DNA from: Chitinophaga japonensis
Lineage (GTDB): Bacteria > Bacteroidota > Bacteroidia > Chitinophagales > Chitinophagaceae
Assembly: GCF_007830125.1 (NCBI RefSeq)
Contig: NZ_VLLG01000008.1
Location: 62,001 to 126,000 of the forward strand
Reading direction: 5' to 3'
Length of the DNA stretch: 64,000 nt
Under the pieces are notes generated by a model. That model had not been told where the DNA came from. It saw nothing but the letters and a program-made list of their open reading frames with translations, and searched no databases. The position numbers were made by a program, and so were the translations under genes. Positions 9,064-17,415 of this stretch are shown here, one piece after another. The stretch's first letter is position 1, and every line of letters begins with the position of its first letter.

Positions 9064-9966
9064 ATGCACACCCTTAACAGACCAACTGCCGTGATCCGGA
9101 GCGGCGCCGCGTTGCAGCAGCCGGCTACCGGTTCTGTGCTTCCCTTCGAGATCCGCACCCTTGAATGGACCCTGAAACACCGCTGGGGACAGCAGGCCGC
9201 ACCGCGCCGGCACAATCACTATATGATCATATGGATCAGGCAGGGCAGGGGCGCGCTCCTGGCCGACCTGGAGCAGTACGATATTACAGGCGAGACTGTT
9301 TACTGCCTGGCGCCGGGCCAGATACTCCTGTTCAATGCCGCGGAGGGCGTCAGCGGTTATGTGCTTTCCTTTACCACGGAATTCCTGTGCCTGCAGGAGC
9401 ATAATTTTACGCTGCTGAACAATATGGGGCTTTTTCACGCCTGTTCGCCCCTGCCGGTCATTAAAGTGAGCCGGGCCATGGCCGGCGAAATGGAGGAGAT
9501 CATGGAGAAAATGACCCGGGAATATGATAACTGCTGCCTGCTGCGCGCCGAAATACTGAAAGGCTTCCTGAAAATATTCCTGATCTACCTTGCGCGGCAG
9601 TTTGAAAAGCCCGGCCGCTACAGCAGCCGCAGCAAGCACGGGGAGCTGGCCAGCCGTTTCCTGGCCCTGCTGGAAAAGCGCTATGCCTCCTGGAAAATGG
9701 TCAGCGATTATGCGGAAGAACTGTTCGTGACCTCCAATTACCTCAACGAGATCGTGAAAAAAGTATCCGGTTTCCCGGCCAGCTATCACATCCGCCAGCG
9801 CATTGTGCTGGAAGCCAAAAGGCAGGCCATGTACGCAGATGCCAGCATGAAAGAGATTGCCTATCACCTGGGATTTGACGATATTGCGCACTTCAGCAAG
9901 TTCTTCAAGAATGTATCCGGCAGCAGCTTTACCGCATTCCGGAAAGCCATGATGCAGCCTTGCTGA
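9064..9966 (+). CDS. AraC family transcriptional regulator
   Basis: A 300-residue regulator. The N-terminal half (about 20-180) looks like the cupin-type ligand-binding domain of AraC proteins. The C-terminal hundred residues hold the double helix-turn-helix: first helix pair around VTSNYLNEIVKKVSG, then RIVLEAKRQAMYADASMKEIAYHLGF (shown here only to mark the second helix entry) and the closing block DDIAHFSKFFKNVSG. It lies 30 bp upstream of a VOC-type dioxygenase on the same strand, a pairing that suggests the regulator controls that gene, perhaps in response to quinones or other electrophiles. That link is inferred from adjacency. Confidence 0.88.
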   Translation: MHTLNRPTAVIRSGAALQQPATGSVLPFEIRTLEWTLKHRWGQQAAPRRHNHYMIIWIRQGRGALLADLEQYDITGETVYCLAPGQILLFNAAEGVSGYVLSFTTEFLCLQEHNFTLLNNMGLFHACSPLPVIKVSRAMAGEMEEIMEKMTREYDNCCLLRAEILKGFLKIFLIYLARQFEKPGRYSSRSKHGELASRFLALLEKRYASWKMVSDYAEELFVTSNYLNEIVKKVSGFPASYHIRQRIVLEAKRQAMYADASMKEIAYHLGFDDIAHFSKFFKNVSGSSFTAFRKAMMQPC

Positions 9967-9996
9967 AACGATACTAATTGATAACTTTAATATTAT

Positions 9997-10947
9997 ATGG
10001 AAAAACTGGTAACAGGCATTCATCATGTAACGGCCATCGCGGCGGATGCGCAAAAGAACGTTGATTTTTATACCGGCATCCTCGGGCTGCGCATGGTAAA
10101 GAAAACCGTGAACTTTGATGCGCCGGAGGTCTATCATTTTTATTATGGCGACGAAGCAGGCACGCCCGGCAGCATCCTTACTTTCTTTCCCTACCAGGGC
10201 CTTACCCGCGGCCGGCATGGCAAGGGCATGCTGAACACCACCAGCTTTTCCGTGCCGCTGGAGGGCCTGGACTTCTGGCTGGAGCGCCTGCAACGGTTTA
10301 ACATCGCCTGCAAACAGCCACAGGAAAGATTTGAGGGAGAAGTAGTGGTATACCTGGAGGATATGGACGGCCTGGGCCTGGAGCTGGTGTTTAACGACAA
10401 GGATCAGCGGCCCGGTTTTACCTATGGCCGCATCCCGCCGGAGTACGCCATCCGCGGTTTTTACAATGTAGAGATCTGGGAGGAAGGCTATGAGCGCACC
10501 GCGGGGCTGCTTACGGAGCAACTGGACCACCGGTTGATAGCGGAAAAGGGCAACCGTTTCCGCTTTGCGGCTACAGACTCCCCCGGCAATTACGTGGATA
10601 TCCTTTGCTCCCCGGACAGCTTAAAAGGGCTGGCCGGCGCCGGCACCGTGCATCACATTGCCTTCAGCACGCCCAATGCCCGGGCGCAGGAAGAGGTGCG
10701 CATGCGGATCGTGAAGCGCATGCTGAACCCCACGCCGGTGCTGGACCGGAATTATTTTACCTCCATTTATTTCCGGGAGCCCGGCGGCGTGCTGTTCGAG
10801 ATCGCCACTGCCGGGCCGGGGTTTGCCGTGGATGAAAGCCCGGCACACCTGGGCGAAGCGCTGAAACTGCCGCCGCAATACGAGCCGAGAAGGGCGGAAA
10901 TAGAACAGGCGGTAGTGCCGGTGATCCTGGCCCCGGATAAATTTTAG
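9997..10947 (+). CDS. Ring-cleaving dioxygenase / VOC superfamily protein (MhqA/MhqO-like)
   Basis: A 316-residue protein built of two tandem glyoxalase/bleomycin-resistance/dioxygenase (VOC) modules. The first begins GIHHVTAIA with DFYTGILGLRMVKKTVNFD, and the second has HHIAF and ends LFEIAT; these supply the usual His, His, Glu metal ligands. Length and the KKTVNFD...YHFYYGD stretch match the MhqO-type family, linked in Bacillus to quinone and hydroquinone resistance. It acts in the cytoplasm and probably uses Fe(II) or Mn(II). It follows the AraC regulator by 30 bp and ends 21 bp before a perfect terminator hairpin, so the two genes form a closed unit. The substrate is not known. Confidence 0.85.
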   Translation: MEKLVTGIHHVTAIAADAQKNVDFYTGILGLRMVKKTVNFDAPEVYHFYYGDEAGTPGSILTFFPYQGLTRGRHGKGMLNTTSFSVPLEGLDFWLERLQRFNIACKQPQERFEGEVVVYLEDMDGLGLELVFNDKDQRPGFTYGRIPPEYAIRGFYNVEIWEEGYERTAGLLTEQLDHRLIAEKGNRFRFAATDSPGNYVDILCSPDSLKGLAGAGTVHHIAFSTPNARAQEEVRMRIVKRMLNPTPVLDRNYFTSIYFREPGGVLFEIATAGPGFAVDESPAHLGEALKLPPQYEPRRAEIEQAVVPVILAPDKF

Positions 10948-10968
10948 TTCCCTGAACGTCTCTTTCTG

Positions 10969-11009
10969 AAAAAAGCGCATTATTCTTGCAGGAGATAATG
11001 CGCTTTTTT
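10969..11009. terminator. Intrinsic terminator after the AraC/dioxygenase unit
   Basis: A perfect 15-bp stem: AAAAAAGCGCATTAT (10969-10983) pairs with ATAATGCGCTTTTTT (10995-11009), leaving an 11-nt loop. The T-run on the + strand and A-run on the left arm make it able to work in both directions. It lies 21 bp after the dioxygenase stop. Confidence 0.85.
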
Positions 11010-11032
11010 AATGGAATGAAGAATGACCGCAG

Positions 11033-11521
11033 ATGCAAATCAATAACCGTGCACGTGGAAACCTGCTGCTGCTCCTGGCCGGCCTGCTGTCTGTTGCTTT
11101 GGTGATAGCGGTGAACCTGGAGTGGTATAAGGACCTGTGGGGGTACTGGAACGACTGCAGGAGGCAGGTGTTCCGCCCGGGGCTGGAGCAGCGCAAAGCC
11201 GAGCGGCTGGGTAATATGTATACGCTGTCCAAAGCCATTGCCCTGGCCCTCCGCAAGGAGCGCCAAAAGGAAAAGGTAGTGGTGCTGCTGCCGCCCACCC
11301 CTTATTTCCGGAAAAAAGGACTGAACTACCATGTGCCAGAGCCGGCGGTGTTCTACTATTATACCGGCATGAAAACGGTATGGCCCGATACAAAGGATAC
11401 CGCAGCCATTACCCATGTTGTGGAAATGAAGCGCAGGGCGCTGGTGATCCGCCGGATCAGGAACCGGGAACAGCTATCCGCAGTCCTGGCGGAATTCAGA
11501 AAATATAAGATCACTTTATGA
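11033..11521 (+). CDS. Unrecognised membrane-anchored protein paired with a GT-C-like membrane protein
   Basis: A 162-residue protein with one N-terminal membrane helix (about 10-28) and a basic, soluble remainder likely to face the periplasm. The stretch VVLLPPTPYFRKKGLNYHV and the following pattern faintly recall the soluble C-terminal domains of GT-C mannosyltransferases, but I do not recognise a named family. The stop overlaps the start of the next gene by 4 bp (ATGA), so the two are translationally coupled and probably act together. The start at 11033 lies 24 bp after the terminator hairpin. Function unknown. Confidence 0.6.
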   Translation: MQINNRARGNLLLLLAGLLSVALVIAVNLEWYKDLWGYWNDCRRQVFRPGLEQRKAERLGNMYTLSKAIALALRKERQKEKVVVLLPPTPYFRKKGLNYHVPEPAVFYYYTGMKTVWPDTKDTAAITHVVEMKRRALVIRRIRNREQLSAVLAEFRKYKITL

Positions 11522-12891
11522 GCATCGTATCATTGCTGCTGTTAACCATACTGCAATTCATAGCAGGCATCGGGATATTGAGCCTGTTCAATATCCGGTT
11601 GCGGAACGGGATCAAATTTCCTGTTGCCCTGCTGCTGGGCGTGGCCGTATGCTCCCTGGTGCCCTTCCTGCTGCAACTGCTGTACATTCCGTTGAGCCTG
11701 CTGAATGTAATGAGCGCGCTGGTGCTCACGGCCCTGTTGCTGAACATGCGCCTGGAGCGCAGCCTGCCCCAGTGGCAGGCCTTTTTTGCGGGTATCCGTA
11801 TCCGTATGAAAGGGTATGAGCTGCCTTTTGTGCTGCTGCTGCTCTTTATTTTCGCAGTCAGCGCCTGGCGCTGTTATTATTATCCGCCCTATCCCCGCGA
11901 TCTGACCTCCGGCCCGGAAGTGATCGCCGAGTATGCGGTAAGGGAGCAAACCATGGTAAACTCCGCTTTCAGCGTGGACCTGAGCAGCACCAATAATCCA
12001 TACAAGCCTGCTTTTATTACCAGCCTGCAGATCGTTTACAAGTACGCCGGGTTTCCCTTCGGGCAGGTATGGCTCTCCGTGGTTTTCGGGGCCTTCCTGC
12101 TCCTGCTGTACCAGTTGCTGTGCGAAAACGTGCACCGGCTGCTGGCCGGGGTGCTGCTGCTATGTTTCCTGGCCATACCGGTTATGTACGCCTATACGTT
12201 CATTGTATTGTTTGACTACACCAACGCTGTTTTTTTCTTTTTGTCGGTCTACTTCCTGACCCTGTATGACAGGAACAAGGCGTATAACTACCTGGCATTT
12301 GCCGGGTTTATTATGGGCATTGCCACCTATGTCCGCAGCGAAACGCTGGTGCTGGCCTGCTTCTTCCTTCCCCTGGTCCTGTACATGCAGGCAGGAAGCT
12401 GGCGGATCACGGGGCGGCAGGTGCTGAACAGCAGCGTGTTTGTACTGCCCCCGGTGATCCTGTACCTGCTTTCCATTACCTTGTATAACGGGTATTACCT
12501 GCCGCAGGTTTATGAAGTGGGCGGGCTGGTGAACCCCCACCTGCTGGACCTGCATCCTTTCTTTGACCGCTTCCTGAAAATGCATACCCGCCTTATTTTC
12601 AGCAGTTGGGGATTTTCATTGTACGGCTACTTTATCCCCCTCTTCCTGGCGCTGTTGCTGGCGGAAGCCATCTGTTACCGCCTGCGGTTTTCGCGCATGG
12701 CCGGTATCTGGCTGTACGCCGTGCTGGTGGTGTACCTGGGGCTGCCTTTTCTCGGTTTCCTCCTGCCCCTGATGGACCTGGACAATTCCACCAAGCGGGC
12801 GCTGTTCAAGATATTTCCCCCCATGTTGCTCTACCTTTCCCATAACCGGTTGCTCACCGGCCTTTCCGGCCGCCTAAGCAAGCTGGGATAA
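11518..12891 (+). CDS. Polytopic membrane protein, GT-C / glycosyltransferase-39-like
   Basis: A 457-residue protein with about ten to twelve membrane helices over its whole length. After the first helices there is a periplasmic loop with PPYPRDLTSGPEV, whose acidic residue followed by a long loop resembles the catalytic D/E loop of GT-C transferases that use polyprenyl-phosphate sugars. The coupled 162-residue partner just upstream could supply a periplasmic domain that GT-C enzymes normally carry fused. No Wzx/Wzy or capsule genes are close, so the acceptor is unknown. The GT-C assignment is an inference from topology and one motif; a transporter of similar shape is possible. Confidence 0.5.
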   Translation: MSIVSLLLLTILQFIAGIGILSLFNIRLRNGIKFPVALLLGVAVCSLVPFLLQLLYIPLSLLNVMSALVLTALLLNMRLERSLPQWQAFFAGIRIRMKGYELPFVLLLLFIFAVSAWRCYYYPPYPRDLTSGPEVIAEYAVREQTMVNSAFSVDLSSTNNPYKPAFITSLQIVYKYAGFPFGQVWLSVVFGAFLLLLYQLLCENVHRLLAGVLLLCFLAIPVMYAYTFIVLFDYTNAVFFFLSVYFLTLYDRNKAYNYLAFAGFIMGIATYVRSETLVLACFFLPLVLYMQAGSWRITGRQVLNSSVFVLPPVILYLLSITLYNGYYLPQVYEVGGLVNPHLLDLHPFFDRFLKMHTRLIFSSWGFSLYGYFIPLFLALLLAEAICYRLRFSRMAGIWLYAVLVVYLGLPFLGFLLPLMDLDNSTKRALFKIFPPMLLYLSHNRLLTGLSGRLSKLG

Positions 12892-12895
12892 ATTT

Positions 12896-13639
12896 TTATG
12901 CCGGAATACCGTTGAGCGCCAGCAGGGCCTTATCGGGTGATTCGCGCAGCAGCGCATAGATGTTGGCCGTATCGCCCACGTGAATGGAGTACTCGTCCCG
13001 CTCCATGTGTGCAAGCAACTCCTGCGCCACGGTTTCCGGCGGAATACCGTTCTCCCCGCCGATGGCAGCGGAAAAGCTGGTATTCACCAGTGGCGGCATC
13101 AGCTCAAATACTTTCACCGGCGTATCTTGCAGGGCTAGCCGCAGCACCCGGGTATAGGCATGTACGGCAGCTTTGCTGGCGCTGTATGTGGGCAATCGTA
13201 ACCCGGGCGCATACGCCACGATGGAGGAAACATTCACCACGGCGGCTGCGGGCTGTTGCTGCAGCAGGGGCAGCAGCTTTTCCGTCAGGCGTACCAGGGA
13301 TAGGTAGTTGGTATGCATTTCCGCCTGGGCCTCCGGCCAGTTTTCCCCACCTCCTGCCAACTGGTAGTAAGCGGCATAGCCCGCGTTGTTCACCAGCACA
13401 TTTAATGCAGGGAACTGCGTGCGCAGTGTTTCCACTAATTTGTCTACATCCGCTTCACTGGTTACATCGCTTATCAGCGGTGTTACGCCGGGCAGTTGGG
13501 CAGCGGCCTGCTCCAGGCGGGAGGCGTCGCGGCCGGTGATGATCACCTTGTTGCCTTTTTCGTTGAATAGCTTGGCTATGGCAAAGCCAATCCCGGCACT
13601 GCCGCCTGTTACGAGCATCGTGTTGTTCTGCGTTTTCAT
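12896..13639 (-). CDS. Short-chain dehydrogenase/reductase (DltE-like)
   Basis: A 247-residue classical SDR. The cofactor motif TGGSAGIG is at 11-18, NNAG at 84-87 and the catalytic serine near 138-139, with Y152 and K156 in YSASK. The length is typical. Substrate unknown; the group includes DltE-like proteins often found next to TetR regulators. A perfect 18-nt palindrome (13661-13678) sits 21 bp upstream of the start codon and is repeated before the adjacent TetR gene, so the SDR is very likely repressed by that regulator. The gene converges on the GT-C-like gene with a 4-bp gap. Confidence 0.88.
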   Translation of the reverse strand: MKTQNNTMLVTGGSAGIGFAIAKLFNEKGNKVIITGRDASRLEQAAAQLPGVTPLISDVTSEADVDKLVETLRTQFPALNVLVNNAGYAAYYQLAGGGENWPEAQAEMHTNYLSLVRLTEKLLPLLQQQPAAAVVNVSSIVAYAPGLRLPTYSASKAAVHAYTRVLRLALQDTPVKVFELMPPLVNTSFSAAIGGENGIPPETVAQELLAHMERDEYSIHVGDTANIYALLRESPDKALLALNGIPA

Positions 13640-13660
13640 TTTTTGTTTTTTATGTGTTAT

Positions 13661-13678
13661 AGATACCGATCGGTATCT
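13661..13678. promoter_or_regulatory. Palindromic operator upstream of the SDR gene (TetR site 1)
   Basis: AGATACCGATCGGTATCT is a perfect 18-nt inverted repeat located between the TetR stop (13697) and the SDR start codon (13639). The same core is found upstream of the TetR gene at 14308-14325, which strongly suggests both are bound by the TetR protein. Confidence 0.8.
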
Positions 13679-13696
13679 GAATGGGTAAAAAAATTT

Positions 13697-14296
13697 TTAT
13701 ACCGAAATGCCGTTGATGATCTCTTCCACAGTGTCCAGGGCCAGCTCCAGGTCCTTTGCTTTCCTGCTAACGCCCTGCAGCAGGATACCGCCTTCTGCCA
13801 GGGCGATGATGGACGTGGCGATCCTGCGCGCGGGAGTGCCGGGCCTGAACTCGCCGGCCGCAATGCCTTTGTTCACCAGGTTTTCCAGCATCCTGCGCCA
13901 CTGCTCCAGCGCCTGTGCCGCCTTTTCGCGCAGCAGCTCATGGGTATCGTCCGCCTCTATCCCGGTATTCTGCATGGGACAGCCGCCGCCGGGAAAGGGG
14001 AATTTCCGGGAGGGCCGGAATACATTGGCATACACCAGCAGCTTGTCGCGGTAGCTGGTGGCTTTCTCCAGCTCCTGCCGGATAATGTTGATGCGCGCCT
14101 GCAGGTTGTACTCAAAAGCGGCTATTGCAATATCTTCCTTGTTCTCGAAATTGCCGTAGATAGCGCCTTTGGTCATACCGGTAGCGGTTGTCAGGTCGGA
14201 GATGGACGTACCTGCGTATCCCTTTTTGTTAAAGAGCTCCGCGGTGGTTTCAATGATCCATTGCCGGGTTTGGGAGGATTTCGGTTCGAATGGCAT
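13697..14296 (-). CDS. TetR/AcrR family transcriptional repressor
   Basis: A 199-residue regulator with an N-terminal TetR helix-turn-helix (about 10-57: IIETTAELFNKKGYAGTSIS, then LTTATGMTKGAIYGNFENKED) and a helical ligand-binding C-terminal domain. It lies just upstream of an SDR gene on the same strand. Two near-identical palindromes, one before its own start and one before the SDR, point to autorepression together with control of the SDR. The ligand is unknown. The regulator, its target and both operators form a self-contained module. Confidence 0.9.
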   Translation of the reverse strand: MPFEPKSSQTRQWIIETTAELFNKKGYAGTSISDLTTATGMTKGAIYGNFENKEDIAIAAFEYNLQARINIIRQELEKATSYRDKLLVYANVFRPSRKFPFPGGGCPMQNTGIEADDTHELLREKAAQALEQWRRMLENLVNKGIAAGEFRPGTPARRIATSIIALAEGGILLQGVSRKAKDLELALDTVEEIINGISV

Positions 14297-14307
14297 GCTG
14301 CAAATAT

Positions 14308-14325
14308 AGATACCGATCGGTATCC
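14308..14325. promoter_or_regulatory. Palindromic operator upstream of the TetR gene (TetR site 2)
   Basis: AGATACCGATCGGTATCC contains the perfect 16-nt palindrome GATACCGATCGGTATC (14309-14324), sharing 17 of 18 positions with the site at 13661-13678. It ends or begins only 11 bp from the TetR start codon, a position suited to autorepression. Confidence 0.8.
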
Positions 14326-14383
14326 GAAGAAATTTATTTTATCTATGGGCGTATAGGGATACCCTGTTGCTTTGTCATGCAGG

Positions 14384-15250
14384 TTATGCTCCCAGGTAGG
14401 TTTCAAACCAGCGCAGGGTTCTGCCCCAGGCCAGTTGTGCGGCTTCTTTGTTGTAACGGGTAGGGGCGGTATCGTTGTTAAAGGCGTGCTGTGCGCCTTC
14501 ATATACATACAGCTCGTATTGTACACCGGCGGCTTTCAGGGCCGCTTCATAGGCCGGTATGCCGGCATTGATGCGCTCGTCCAGCCCGCCGTAATGCAGT
14601 TGCACTGCTGCCCGGATGTTGGGCACCGCAGCGGCGTCCGGCTGCCGGCCGTAATAAGCTACCGCTGCTTTCAGGTTGGGAGCGTGCACCGCCAACTGGT
14701 TGGAAAGGGCGCCGCCCCAGCAAAAGCCCACGCAACCCGTGTTGCCGTTACATTCCGGCAGGGCGGCCAGGTAGTCCAGCCCTTTGAGGAAACTGTTCCG
14801 GTTTTTCACGGCATCCAGTTGGCCGATCTGGTTGCGGGCCTCATCCTCGTTCTGCGGGGTGCCGCCAAAAGGGGAGAGGGCATCCGGCGCCATGGCAATA
14901 TAACCGGCCTGCGCTACCCGGCGGGTCACATCGCGGATGTGGGGATTCAGTCCGCGGTTCTCATGTATCACCAGCACGGCGCCTTTTTTTGCGCTGCCTG
15001 CCGCCTCCGGTTTTACCAGGTAGGCTTTCATGGTAGTGCCGTCGCCTTCGTAGGTAATATCCTGCCCGTTGATGCCGGGCGCGTTTTCCGGCACCGTGGC
15101 GGCATGGGCATAGTTCACTTCCAGCAGCGGCAGTACGGACATGGCGGCGGCCATGCTGCCGGTTAGTTTTACCAGGCGGCTGATGAACTCATCCCGCCGC
15201 AGCGGTTTATGGGTATACTCGTCAAAGAGGTGGATGATGCGCTGGTCCAT
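14384..15250 (-). CDS. Dienelactone hydrolase family protein, exported
   Basis: A 288-residue alpha/beta hydrolase. The catalytic triad is visible as C177 (GFCWGG), D224 (GGLDERI) and H255 (GAQHAFNN), the Cys-Asp-His set of dienelactone hydrolases. The first 50 residues form an export leader: a hydrophilic start, PLRRDEFISR, a hydrophobic segment and YAHAA, resembling a Tat-type signal with paired arginines. The family hydrolyses cyclic esters such as dienelactones; the actual substrate here is unknown. A promoter-like pair lies at 15298-15329, and the NDH-2 gene diverges 89 bp away. Confidence 0.88.
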   Translation of the reverse strand: MDQRIIHLFDEYTHKPLRRDEFISRLVKLTGSMAAAMSVLPLLEVNYAHAATVPENAPGINGQDITYEGDGTTMKAYLVKPEAAGSAKKGAVLVIHENRGLNPHIRDVTRRVAQAGYIAMAPDALSPFGGTPQNEDEARNQIGQLDAVKNRNSFLKGLDYLAALPECNGNTGCVGFCWGGALSNQLAVHAPNLKAAVAYYGRQPDAAAVPNIRAAVQLHYGGLDERINAGIPAYEAALKAAGVQYELYVYEGAQHAFNNDTAPTRYNKEAAQLAWGRTLRWFETYLGA

Positions 15251-15297
15251 AAGAATAAGTTTATATGAAGCGTGGTGATAACATGGGAAAGTAGTCT

Positions 15298-15329
15298 TAA
15301 ATTTAATGTTTTATAGGCCATAAAGCAAA
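15298..15329 (-). promoter_or_regulatory. Candidate promoter of the dienelactone hydrolase gene
   Basis: On the minus strand TTTG (15329-15326) is followed after 20 nt by TAAATTTA (15305-15298), seven of eight positions to TAnnTTTG. It lies about 48 nt upstream of the start codon. The -7 element is a palindrome, so it could also serve the divergent NDH-2 gene. Confidence 0.4.
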
Positions 15330-15339
15330 TATTGGGTAT

Positions 15340-16605
15340 ATGAAGGATATCATCATTATTGGTGGTGGCTTTGCGGGCATCAACCTGGCAAGGTCATTGG
15401 GAGGCAATAAGCATTATCGCGTAACATTAGTAGACAAGAACAACTACAATTTCTTTCCGCCGCTCATCTACCAGGTGGCTACGGCTTTCCTGGAGCCTTC
15501 CAGCATCAGCTATCCGTTCAGGAAGCTGTTCCGGCACAAGCACAATCTTTTCTTCCGGCTGGGAGAGCTGAAAAAGGTGGTGCTGGAAGAGAACAAGGTG
15601 GTGCTGTCCAACGGCGAGTTGCATTATGATTACCTGGTATTTGCCACCGGCGCTGAAACCAATTACTTTGGCCTGCAGAATGTAAAAAAGCACGCCATTC
15701 CCATGAAAACCCTGCACGATGCCATAGACATGCGCAACCGCCTGCTGCAGCAGATGGAGCAGGCTATCATTACGCAGGACGAAGAGGAACGCAGGAAACT
15801 GCTCACCATCGTGATCGCCGGCGGCGGGCCTACCGGCGTAGAGGTATCCGGCATGCTGGCGGAGATGGGCCGCTCCATTCTGCAGAAGGACTACCCGGAG
15901 CTGAAGGGCGCTTACGGGGAGATCTACCTGGTAGACGGCAGCGAGGCCCTGCTCTCGCCCATGAGCGAAAAATCGCAGCGCAATACGCTGGAAGCGGTGC
16001 GCAAGCTGGGCGTGAAAACCCGGCTGAATACCCGCGTAAAGGACTATGTGGATGATATGGCCATACTGGACAGCGGGGAGTCCATCCCCACCAAATCCCT
16101 GATATGGGCAACCGGCATCACTGCCCGGGTGTTCGACGGCATTCCGGCGGACAGTTATGGCCGTGGCAAAAGGATGCTGACAGACGCTTTCAACCAGGTG
16201 CAGGGCACCACCAATATCTATGCTATCGGCGATACCTGCCTGCAGACGACCGATGCCAAATTTCCGAACGGCCATCCGCAGGTGGCGCAGGTAGCCATAC
16301 AGCAAGGCAAGCACCTGGCCAGGAATTTCAAGGCCATGGCCGCAGGCCGGCCCCCGGCGCCTTTTGCCTACCACGACAAAGGCTCCATGGCTATCATCGG
16401 GCGCAACAAGGCCGTGGCTGATCTGCCGCCTTCGCTGCACTTCAAAGGTTTTATCGCTTTCTTCCTCTGGCTTTTTGTGCACCTGATGTCGCTGATCAAC
16501 TACCGCAACCGGTTAAAGACCCTGTACAACTGGACCGTGGCTTACTTCAGCAGGGACCAGTCCCTGCGGATGATCATCCGCCCGGATGAGGAGAACCTGA
16601 CCTGA
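15340..16605 (+). CDS. ndh: Type II NADH:quinone oxidoreductase (NDH-2)
   Basis: A 421-residue FAD-dependent dehydrogenase that passes electrons from NADH to membrane quinone without pumping protons. The FAD-binding motif IIIGGGFAG is at the N-terminus, and the second dinucleotide motif IVIAGGGPTGVEVSG is near residue 155. The quinone/FAD-closing block NIYAIGDTC is near residue 290. A C-terminal amphipathic/hydrophobic stretch (FKGFIAFFLWLFVHLMSLI) is the usual membrane anchor. Length and motif order match bacterial NDH-2. It is transcribed divergently from the dienelactone hydrolase and followed by a tight CGGCAGG/CCTGCCG hairpin at 16606-16620, possibly its terminator. Confidence 0.92.
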   Translation: MKDIIIIGGGFAGINLARSLGGNKHYRVTLVDKNNYNFFPPLIYQVATAFLEPSSISYPFRKLFRHKHNLFFRLGELKKVVLEENKVVLSNGELHYDYLVFATGAETNYFGLQNVKKHAIPMKTLHDAIDMRNRLLQQMEQAIITQDEEERRKLLTIVIAGGGPTGVEVSGMLAEMGRSILQKDYPELKGAYGEIYLVDGSEALLSPMSEKSQRNTLEAVRKLGVKTRLNTRVKDYVDDMAILDSGESIPTKSLIWATGITARVFDGIPADSYGRGKRMLTDAFNQVQGTTNIYAIGDTCLQTTDAKFPNGHPQVAQVAIQQGKHLARNFKAMAAGRPPAPFAYHDKGSMAIIGRNKAVADLPPSLHFKGFIAFFLWLFVHLMSLINYRNRLKTLYNWTVAYFSRDQSLRMIIRPDEENLT

Positions 16606-16620
16606 CGGCAGGGCCTGCCG
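16606..16620 (+). terminator. Possible terminator after NDH-2
   Basis: CGGCAGG and CCTGCCG form a compact GC-rich inverted repeat directly after the NDH-2 stop, and an ATTTT tract follows at 16626-16630. The loop is very small and the T-run is not immediate, so this is tentative. Confidence 0.35.
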
Positions 16621-16626
16621 CGAAGA

Positions 16627-16691
16627 TTTTATGGAAAAACCGGGATAATGGCTTAATTTATAGACAGCTATCAACCGGCCTTTCCATAAAA
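16627..16691. repeat. Long inverted repeat before the methyltransferase gene
   Basis: TTTTATGGAAA (16627-16637) pairs exactly with TTTCCATAAAA (16681-16691), and the flanking CCGG tracts (16640-16643 and 16675-16678) extend the pairing. The right arm ends 8 bp before the methyltransferase start codon. It could be a terminator-like barrier, a regulator site or a leader structure. Confidence 0.5.
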
Positions 16692-16699
16692 CAGACTGC

Positions 16700-17374
16700 A
16701 TGAGGTACCTGCTGTATTTTTTTTATATCACCTGGTATTGGGGATGGGACGTAGCTGTTTTTATCATCCGGCATGAAATAAAGGGAGAAAAGCAATACGG
16801 CATCCGCACCATTGGGCTGGATACGCTGCCGGATCACCTGCCATCTGCGGAGCGCAGGCATTTCAGTATCTACGAGCCGGTGAACTACTACACTGCCACC
16901 TGGCTGTTTGATCAATTACAGGCAAAGGATATGGAAACCACACTGCTGGATGCAGGCTGCGGCAGGGGCCGGGTGCTGGCCGTTGGCGCAGCATACGGGT
17001 TCCGCAGCATCGCCGGCGTTGATTTTTCCGAAAGACTGTGCGCCACCGCCAGGCAGGTATGCGAAGGGGTGGCGCAGCAATACCCTGGTACCTCCTTTAC
17101 CATTACGTGTGCCGATGCCCGTTATTACGAGATTCCGGACAGCGTGGGCGTGATCTTCCTGTTTAACCCGTTTGACGATACGGTGATGGAGGCATTCATT
17201 GACCGGGTATTTGAAAGCCTGGTGCGCAGGGAGCGCCCCCTGAAAATATTGTACGCCAACCCGCAGTTCAAGCACCTGTGGCTGGAAGCGGGGTTTAGGG
17301 AAACAGCATCGTTCGTAAAAAAACAGATTCTGAAAGGCGCCGTGCTGGAGTACAGGGGACCAGCATCTGCATAA
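16700..17374 (+). CDS. Class I SAM-dependent methyltransferase
   Basis: A 224-residue protein with a short hydrophobic N-terminus (about 3-22) and a Rossmann-fold methyltransferase core. Motif I is LLDAGCGRGR at 82-91, followed by the acidic end of strand 2 in IAGVDFSE and motif post-I around ITCADA. FNPFDD marks the strand 4 active-site region. The target is unknown. The N-terminal helix may tether it to the membrane. A long inverted repeat lies immediately upstream, and the Na+/H+ antiporter follows after 41 bp with a weak hairpin between, so the two genes may be independent. Confidence 0.8.
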   Translation: MRYLLYFFYITWYWGWDVAVFIIRHEIKGEKQYGIRTIGLDTLPDHLPSAERRHFSIYEPVNYYTATWLFDQLQAKDMETTLLDAGCGRGRVLAVGAAYGFRSIAGVDFSERLCATARQVCEGVAQQYPGTSFTITCADARYYEIPDSVGVIFLFNPFDDTVMEAFIDRVFESLVRRERPLKILYANPQFKHLWLEAGFRETASFVKKQILKGAVLEYRGPASA

Positions 17375-17415
17375 AAATATTATTTTAGTGCGGCTGCCTC
17401 AAAAGCCGCAATGTC

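Noticed and set aside
9040..10530. 496-codon open frame opposite the AraC and dioxygenase genes
   Set aside because: It runs antisense through two well-supported genes and their gap, with no recognisable domain.
17389..17409. Hairpin between the methyltransferase and the antiporter as a terminator
   Set aside because: Only a 6-bp stem with an 8-nt loop and no T-run after it; too weak to call.
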